In this document: positions 59,273 through 64,000 of the stretch, one piece after another
How positions within the stretch are numbered: position 1 is the stretch's first letter
How the letters are laid out: each line of letters opens with the position of its first letter
NCBI GenBank assembly: GCA_905221145.1
Contig: CAJNCA010000001.1
Location: 310,001 to 374,000, forward strand
Source: a bacterium
GTDB taxonomy: Bacteria; Bacillota; Bacilli; Lactobacillales; Streptococcaceae
DNA length: 64,000 nucleotides
Direction: 5' to 3'
The notes under the pieces: model-generated
What the model was told of the DNA's origin: nothing
Databases searched by the model: none
Seen by the model: only the letters and a program-made list of their open reading frames with translations
Program-made: the position numbers and the translations under genes

Positions 59273-59281
59273 GAGAAGAAT

Positions 59282-59692
59282 ATGAGTAAAAATATTTGGA
59301 TTTATGTAGCTGGTGCTGTGACCATCATTACTACAATTATTTTAGGATTATTAATTCCACATCTATCTATTTCTTTATACTATGTTGCCTTGGGATTTTT
59401 AGCAATAGCAGAGTTTGTTTTTTTCCTACAAATGGTTATCAAGCGTCAATTTACAGATTGGCTACCTATCAATGTAGTTACTGCTATTTGGGTACTTGGG
59501 CAAGTTTTCATGATGCCTCTAGTTCAGATTTTGCCAAGTTTTCTGTTTTGGATTATTGAAGTACTAGCAATCGGTTTGGTGGCTATTATAGGCTCTTTAA
59601 CAGCAACGGATAGCCACTATCGTAAAGGACGAGTAGAAGCTTTCTCAGAAAATGCAGAGGATGTTTTTAAACCTAAAAAAGGAGATTATTGA
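59282..59692 (+). CDS. Small four-span membrane protein of the SPFH operon
   Basis: 136 aa, about four membrane spans (IWIYVAGAVTIITTIILGLLI start), with a hydrophilic C-terminus (KGRVEAFSENAEDVFKPKKG). No recognised domain. It begins 9 nt after the SPFH gene and its stop overlaps the next ATG by one base, so it is part of the operon. It resembles LiaI/toastrack-neighbour membrane proteins in size and topology only. Confidence 0.7.
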   Translation: MSKNIWIYVAGAVTIITTIILGLLIPHLSISLYYVALGFLAIAEFVFFLQMVIKRQFTDWLPINVVTAIWVLGQVFMMPLVQILPSFLFWIIEVLAIGLVAIIGSLTATDSHYRKGRVEAFSENAEDVFKPKKGDY

Positions 59693-60705
59693 TGTATCAA
59701 ATATTTAGATTTTTTAGTTTATACTTTATCGGCTTAACGAGTACGATGCTATTTGTTATTCTCACATCTTGGGGATTTAATGGATTCGATACTATAAAGT
59801 TTTTACGTTCATCACCAGTTGTATTTACTTCACTGTCCTTGGTTTTATCTGCCTTTGTTTATTATAGTTGTGGAGTTTTAGAAAATATCAAAATAAAAGC
59901 AAAAGCTTTAGATGATGTATATAATAAAGAAAAGGTTTTTATGTATTACCTTGCTAACTTATACGGTAATGAAGAAGATGAGAAAGAAGATGCTGAAAGT
60001 TTTTTAGAAACTACCTGGAGAGTATTGGGAGTATTCATTAAGTGGTTTTTCCTTCAACTGGTATTTTTTGTTTTCAATATGATTTTTACTACAAATATTG
60101 GAATAGAAGCAGATGCGGGAATATTTTTTTCCATTGTAAGTTTTACTAGTATTGGTATATTTATTGGAATTCCTCTCTTTATTTTTCGTTTGCTAGGATG
60201 GACAGAGGAGAGAGTTTTGACTTATACACCCTTGATGTCTCTACTCATCATTCTCTATTCTGTTCCAAATATTACTTATATCATTTTTGCCCTACTATTG
60301 TTATGTATCAGACCTCGGGGAAGTTCTATAGCAGAAAATATTGAGGAATGTTTCACCTTTGAAAATTTAAAATATTATGCAACCTTACCTACAGCTATTT
60401 TGACAGTCGGTGTTTCAACAACTGCATCATCAAATAAATTATTAAGCTTTATTCTCATCATCGTGACCTACCTTGTCTGTTTAGTAACGGTCTTAGTAAT
60501 GACCTATCAGGAGTCAAAACGAGACGAGGAGATTAAGAAACAAAGGCAGATTGCTAATTTATGTCGGATTTTTGCAAGACATAAAATCACAGAATATTCT
60601 TATACGGTTATTTGTCCATCTTGCAGTAGCTATAATATTCTTGAATTAGGTAAGGGAAAAGATTGTGGGCATTGTGGAGCATGGCTATCTAGGGAGGAGA
60701 ATTAA
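59692..60705 (+). CDS. Membrane protein with C-terminal zinc ribbon
   Basis: 337 aa from ATG 59692 (AAAGGAG upstream; the TTG one codon earlier is unlikely). About seven hydrophobic segments with a charged cytoplasmic loop (NEEDEKEDAE). The C-terminus is a zinc ribbon, CPSCSSYN...CGHCG, after a basic linker (SKRDEEIKKQRQ). The zinc ribbon parallels that of the SPFH protein and of the following gene, suggesting contacts among these proteins. Compare YdjG/YdjH in Bacillus, which are membrane proteins recruited by YdjI and PspA. Confidence 0.72.
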   Translation: MYQIFRFFSLYFIGLTSTMLFVILTSWGFNGFDTIKFLRSSPVVFTSLSLVLSAFVYYSCGVLENIKIKAKALDDVYNKEKVFMYYLANLYGNEEDEKEDAESFLETTWRVLGVFIKWFFLQLVFFVFNMIFTTNIGIEADAGIFFSIVSFTSIGIFIGIPLFIFRLLGWTEERVLTYTPLMSLLIILYSVPNITYIIFALLLLCIRPRGSSIAENIEECFTFENLKYYATLPTAILTVGVSTTASSNKLLSFILIIVTYLVCLVTVLVMTYQESKRDEEIKKQRQIANLCRIFARHKITEYSYTVICPSCSSYNILELGKGKDCGHCGAWLSREEN

Positions 60706-61128
60706 ATGAGGCGTCATCGTTTAATCATTACTAAGTTAATTTATCCAATACTATTTGTTATTAATGTCTACTTGGGTGTTCAATTCTATTTATATTTTAC
60801 ATCTTTTCCAGATAAATTTATAAACTATGTCTCGCCTATATATTTGATTGTTTTCTCTGCTTTCGTTTTCTTCTTAGTCATATCTTTCTTTGTTTTGATG
60901 AAGACACCTACTATGAAGAAATATGAAAAGAGTCTAAAAACAGTTTTAGAATATGAGAAATATGATGAAGATGTTATTCAAAGTGAAGGACAAAAGATCA
61001 GAAAAGAAACAGATTATCGCTTATCTGCTAAACGAGTCTACTGTCCAACATGTGATGCACCAACAGAAGGTGTGGTTGGTTCTTCACTAACCTGTGAAAA
61101 TTGCGGGGAAACTTTTGAAGTCTCTTAG
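60706..61128 (+). CDS. Two-span membrane protein with C-terminal zinc ribbon
   Basis: 140 aa, two membrane spans (about 10-30 and 45-65), a charged cytoplasmic stretch, then a zinc ribbon (YCPTCDAPTEGVVGSSLTCENCG). It starts directly after the previous stop, so it is translationally coupled. With the SPFH protein and the preceding protein it forms a set of three double-CxxC proteins in one operon. No terminator is evident before the cassette that drives the next gene, so read-through into the surface-protein genes is possible. Confidence 0.72.
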   Translation: MRRHRLIITKLIYPILFVINVYLGVQFYLYFTSFPDKFINYVSPIYLIVFSAFVFFLVISFFVLMKTPTMKKYEKSLKTVLEYEKYDEDVIQSEGQKIRKETDYRLSAKRVYCPTCDAPTEGVVGSSLTCENCGETFEVS

Positions 61129-61168
61129 TAATTATAAATAGATAAAAAAGTTAGTTTGAAAACCAAGC

Positions 61169-61252
61169 AAAGGTAAACATAGATACTCTTTTCGTCAATA
61201 TGGTAAAGTCCATACCATGCTATAACCGTAAACAATAAAATTCTAAAGGAGA
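61169..61252 (+). promoter_or_regulatory. Promoter cassette, copy B (surface-protein operon)
   Basis: 84 bp aligning to copy A. GGTAAA repeats at 61172 and 61202 (30 bp apart, as in A), the CTTTTCGT block, an extended -10 TGCTATAAC (61218-61226) that is shifted 5 bp relative to copy A, CCGTAAACAATAAAATT, then AAAGGAGA (61245-61252), here correctly spaced before ATG 61259. Confidence 0.75.
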
Positions 61253-61258
61253 ATTTTG

Positions 61259-62602
61259 ATGAAAAAATACATTATACTCGCTTCTGCTGTTTTAGCAGTG
61301 GGTCTTGCTACTACAACAAGTGATACAAATCCTTTCTTTGTGTCAACTGTTAGAGCGGATGAACAAACGCTGACTACAGCTGCAAAATATTATATCATTG
61401 TCCCTAATGATTCAAAAGTATTTAAAAATTGGAAAGGAACTGTCAATCGTCCTATTATTTCGGCTACAAAAACTACCCCAGAATTATCTTATTTCCAAGA
61501 ATCCGATCGCAACTATATTGCTAATGAGAATAAGTCTGGTGCTAATTATATAGAGTGGAAAGGAAGTGTAGAAGAGTTTAAAGAGGCGATTAAGAAGCTA
61601 ACTGGTCAAACAGCAGTTTCCTCAACTCCAAAAACTTCTAGTCAATCAACACCGAATCAAAGAGATGGTTGGTCAGGTTCCTCTTACTACCAAAATGGTA
61701 CTAAAGTTACTAGTAAGTGGATTTTCGATAAAAACTATAATTCCTACTTCTACCTAGATGCTTCAGGTAATTATGTTCAAAATGCGTGGGAAGGTGATTA
61801 CTATCTTAAGTCAGGTGGATACATGGCTAAGAAGGAGTGGATCTATGATAAGAACTATGGAGCTTATTATTACTTAACCTCAGATGGCTACTATGCCCGC
61901 AACACTTGGGTGGGTAACTATTATCTCAAGTCAAACGGTAAGATGGCTAAAGGTGAGTGGATTTATGATAACAACTACAAATCCTACTACTATTTGACAA
62001 AAGAAGGAAGTTACGCTCGCAATACTTGGGTAGGTGATTATTACCTCAAGTCAAACGGTAAGATGGCTAAAGGTGAGTGGATTTATGACAGTAACTACAG
62101 TTCTTACTATTACTTAACCTCAGAAGGTAGTTATGCTCGTAATACTTGGGTAGGCGACTACTATCTCAAGTCAAACGGTAAGATGGCAGTGAATGAGCGT
62201 ACTCCAGATGGCTACCAAGTGGATGGATCAGGAAAGTGGAGCCGATCTCAGGGAACTCATTCAGCTAGCAGTTCACAAGCAACATCATTAGGAATAAGCC
62301 TTTACCATTTCAATGATGCTATGACCTATATCGATATTGCTCTACCAAGCACACCATCTTCATCTTATCAAGTAGCCTATGATTTTGCCTTAGTTGATGC
62401 AAATACAGGTTCAGTTTCTACACAAACTCAGTTTACTGTGACCTACAATCCAAGTTTACGTGCTTTTCAAACTCGTCACTTCTTTAGTGACACTCCAGAT
62501 GGCAGTTATCGCTTTGTTATCAAAGGAAAAGGGCAAGATGGCAAGGTATACGACGGGCAATCAGTTGTCTTTCGTGTAAAGAATCATCGTTTTGTCGGAT
62601 AG
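61259..62602 (+). CDS. Secreted surface protein with cell-wall (choline-type) binding repeats, 1
   Basis: 447 aa. Signal peptide ending about VRA-DE near residue 32, an N-terminal domain (about 33-120; KYYIIVPNDSKVFKNWKG), a Ser/Thr linker, about four 40-aa repeats (136-327) of the YYLKSNGKMAKGEWIYD...SYYYL type with aromatic/Gly spacing of choline-binding repeats, and a C-terminal beta-rich domain (about 340-447; FSDTPDGSYRFVIKGKGQDG). AAAGGAGA from the promoter cassette gives the start; a TTG at 61256 is not used. Choline binding is likely but unproven, and the external ligand is unknown. Confidence 0.78.
   Translation: MKKYIILASAVLAVGLATTTSDTNPFFVSTVRADEQTLTTAAKYYIIVPNDSKVFKNWKGTVNRPIISATKTTPELSYFQESDRNYIANENKSGANYIEWKGSVEEFKEAIKKLTGQTAVSSTPKTSSQSTPNQRDGWSGSSYYQNGTKVTSKWIFDKNYNSYFYLDASGNYVQNAWEGDYYLKSGGYMAKKEWIYDKNYGAYYYLTSDGYYARNTWVGNYYLKSNGKMAKGEWIYDNNYKSYYYLTKEGSYARNTWVGDYYLKSNGKMAKGEWIYDSNYSSYYYLTSEGSYARNTWVGDYYLKSNGKMAVNERTPDGYQVDGSGKWSRSQGTHSASSSQATSLGISLYHFNDAMTYIDIALPSTPSSSYQVAYDFALVDANTGSVSTQTQFTVTYNPSLRAFQTRHFFSDTPDGSYRFVIKGKGQDGKVYDGQSVVFRVKNHRFVG
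61664..62240 (+). repeat. Tandem 120-bp coding repeats in surface protein 1
   Basis: Unit of exactly 120 bp (40 aa). TCAAACGGTAAGATGGC begins at 61931, 62051 and 62171. The first two units share a 38-base identical stretch. Upstream units are more diverged. Such repeats recombine readily and can change copy number. Confidence 0.85.
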
Positions 62603-62657
62603 ATGAATGTTAGGTTTTAAACAAATAAAGATTAAGAAAATAAAGGAAATGAATAAC

Positions 62658-63677
62658 ATGAACAAAAAGAAATTATTAGTATGTGCTGTGGCACTTTCAA
62701 CAGTAGGAGTGGTATCAACAATCGATACAGCAGGAGTTCTCCCTTTTTCAGCACAAACAGTACATGCGGAAATTACTAGTACCGAGAATCATGAGGTAAA
62801 ATCTAAGATTACACCAGGATCAGAAAATGAAAAAATTTATGTTGATATGACAGTTCAAAGTGTACCTGGTAACTCATATGCGTATATACGAGCAGATCTT
62901 ATAAATAAAAAAACTGGACAAATAACTAAAAAAGAAGCTTTAGGAAGAAGATTTGATGCTGCGTCTGTACCTCGTACTTTACAAGATTCTACAACTTTTT
63001 CGAGTGTGCCTGATGGAGAATATTATCTAAAATTTTATAGTGAAGATGAACTAACTCCTAAAACATTGCATATTTTCAGCGGTATATCAGCTACATTCAC
63101 TGTTAAGGATGAAAAATATGTCAATCCTCTAGACTCTTCAAATCCTAAAGAAACAGAAAAACCAACAGCGACTGAAACTCCAAAACCAACCACTAACTCT
63201 AACTCAGCTCAAACTGGTTGGTCAGGTTCTTCTTACTACCAAGCAGGTGTTAAAGTAGTGAATCAATGGATTTTTGATATTCAGTACAATTCTTACTTCT
63301 ACCTAAATGCTTCAGGTAACTTTGTTCAAAATGCCTGGTCAGGTAATTACTATCTCAAGTCAGGTGGTTACATGGCTAAGAGTGAGTGGATTTACGATAA
63401 AAACTATAGTTCATACTATTACCTAACATCAGAAGGTAGCTATGCTCGTAATACTTGGGTAGGTAGCTATTATCTTAAATCGAACGGTAAAATGGCTAAG
63501 AGCGAATGGGTCTATGATAGCAGCTATAGCTCTTACTATTACTTAACATCAGAAGGTAGCTATGCTCGTAACCAATGGGTAGGTGATTATTACCTCAAAT
63601 CAAATGGTATGATGGCAGTCAATGAACGTACACCAGATGGATACCAAGTAGATGGCTCAGGTAAGTGGGTGAAATAA
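62658..63677 (+). CDS. Secreted surface protein with cell-wall (choline-type) binding repeats, 2
   Basis: 339 aa from ATG 62658, 10 nt after AAAGGA; earlier in-frame ATGs (62607, 62649) lack spacing. Signal peptide MNKKKLLVCAVALSTVGVVS with cleavage near VHA-EI (residues about 38-39). An N-terminal beta-rich domain (about 40-155; SSVPDGEYYLKFYSEDE) recalls the C-terminal domain of surface protein 1. A Pro/Thr linker and repeats (187-339) of the same 40-aa type close the protein. Domain order is therefore reversed relative to gene 1. Same strand, 55-bp gap, no terminator: one operon. Confidence 0.77.
   Translation: MNKKKLLVCAVALSTVGVVSTIDTAGVLPFSAQTVHAEITSTENHEVKSKITPGSENEKIYVDMTVQSVPGNSYAYIRADLINKKTGQITKKEALGRRFDAASVPRTLQDSTTFSSVPDGEYYLKFYSEDELTPKTLHIFSGISATFTVKDEKYVNPLDSSNPKETEKPTATETPKPTTNSNSAQTGWSGSSYYQAGVKVVNQWIFDIQYNSYFYLNASGNFVQNAWSGNYYLKSGGYMAKSEWIYDKNYSSYYYLTSEGSYARNTWVGSYYLKSNGKMAKSEWVYDSSYSSYYYLTSEGSYARNQWVGDYYLKSNGMMAVNERTPDGYQVDGSGKWVK
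63215..63674 (+). repeat. Tandem 120-bp coding repeats in surface protein 2
   Basis: Three to four units of the same 40-aa type as in gene 1, ending in the shared NERTPDGYQVDGSGKW tail. Confidence 0.8.
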
Positions 63678-63703
63678 AAAACTAGAACATGGAGGAAAAT
63701 AAG

Positions 63704-64000
63704 ATGAATAAAAAGAAATTATTAGTAGCCGCTTTGGCACTTTCAACAGTCGGAGTATTGTCAACAATCGACACAGCAGGAGTTCTCCCTTTTTCGACAC
63801 AAACAGTGCAGGCAGACGACGGTGATTCTTTCAAAAAATTAGAAATGTTAATAAAAGTTGATGTAGTGAATGAAGACCGTTTAAATTTAAAAATAAGTAA
63901 GAATCCATTGTTTGGAGGAAAACCTACTACAAACTTCGGAGATATCATAACATTAATTGTAAGCGCAGATTCAAATAATACAGTATTAAGTTCTGCAGAT
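63704..64000 (+). CDS. Third surface protein of the array (3' end outside window)
   Basis: 99 codons visible, open to the window edge. ATG 63704 with GGAGG 8 nt upstream. The signal peptide (MNKKKLLVAALALSTVGVLS, cleavage near VQA-DD) is almost identical to that of gene 2, including STIDTAGVLPFS. The mature part (KKLEMLIKVDVVNEDRLNLKISKN) differs from both previous genes. It probably ends in the same repeats, but that cannot be seen. The shared signal-peptide DNA, about 100 nt, is a natural recombination site. Confidence 0.75.
   Translation, partial: MNKKKLLVAALALSTVGVLSTIDTAGVLPFSTQTVQADDGDSFKKLEMLIKVDVVNEDRLNLKISKNPLFGGKPTTNFGDIITLIVSADSNNTVLSSAD

Noticed and set aside
61664..63674. Regular repeats considered as a CRISPR array
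   Set aside because: The repeats are in-frame coding units of 120 bp with no unique spacers, and they translate as cell-wall-binding modules.

Overview
The window is from a mitis-group Streptococcus, close to S. pneumoniae, S. mitis and S. pseudopneumoniae. The evidence is low GC, pneumococcal-type BOX repeats, the gene order rsmH-ftsL-pbpX-mraY-clpL-luxS-dexB...aliA-pbp1A-recU, mapZ, ritR, the mevalonate operon and liaFSR. Several features fit S. mitis or a non-encapsulated relative better than an encapsulated pneumococcus. PBP2x and Wzg differ at many positions from the pneumococcal proteins I remember. As I recall pneumococcal gene order, the hyaluronate-use block between gpx and rsmH and the cbpF/cbpG and mannitol-PTS block upstream of tig are both missing. 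The capsule interval has collapsed.

Layout. 1-4.1 kb: end of a carbohydrate ABC system (partial binding protein, YesL-like protein, GH31 glycosidase). 4.4-8.9 kb: peptide/proton symporter DtpT, then a UmuDC-type mutagenic-repair operon with a palindromic operator. 9.0-11.3 kb (minus strand): a self-contained operon of an XRE regulator, three small membrane proteins and glutathione peroxidase. 11.4-15.9 kb: division and wall cluster. 16-22.4 kb: clpL (CtsR box), luxS, a DUF1846 gene, dexB. 22.5-31.8 kb: the capsule interval, reduced to aliC-like, aliD-like, complete wzg, a 31-codon wzh stub, glf and aliA. 31.9-41 kb: pbp1A, recU, a DUF1273 gene, gpsB, RNase P RNA, rlmL, mapZ, gnd, ritR. 41.3-45.1 kb: mevalonate operon. 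45.2-48.2 kb: liaFSR and a frameshifted alkD-like gene. 48.3-57 kb: tig, recD2, lepB, rnhC, zapA, cvpA, mutS2.

57-64 kb is accessory and the most interesting part. An Rgg-type regulator faces an operon of one SPFH/zinc-ribbon protein and three small membrane proteins, two of which also end in zinc ribbons. The gap between them holds a run of 15 G. The operon's promoter lies in an 84-bp cassette that recurs, ungapped and about 85% identical by my count, upstream of a tandem array of secreted cell-wall-binding-repeat proteins. This suggests one regulatory input (Rgg or another factor) driving an envelope-stress-like membrane module together with a family of surface proteins, possibly with phase-variable expression. 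I know of no described system with this composition. The link between the parts is inferred from shared DNA and adjacency only.
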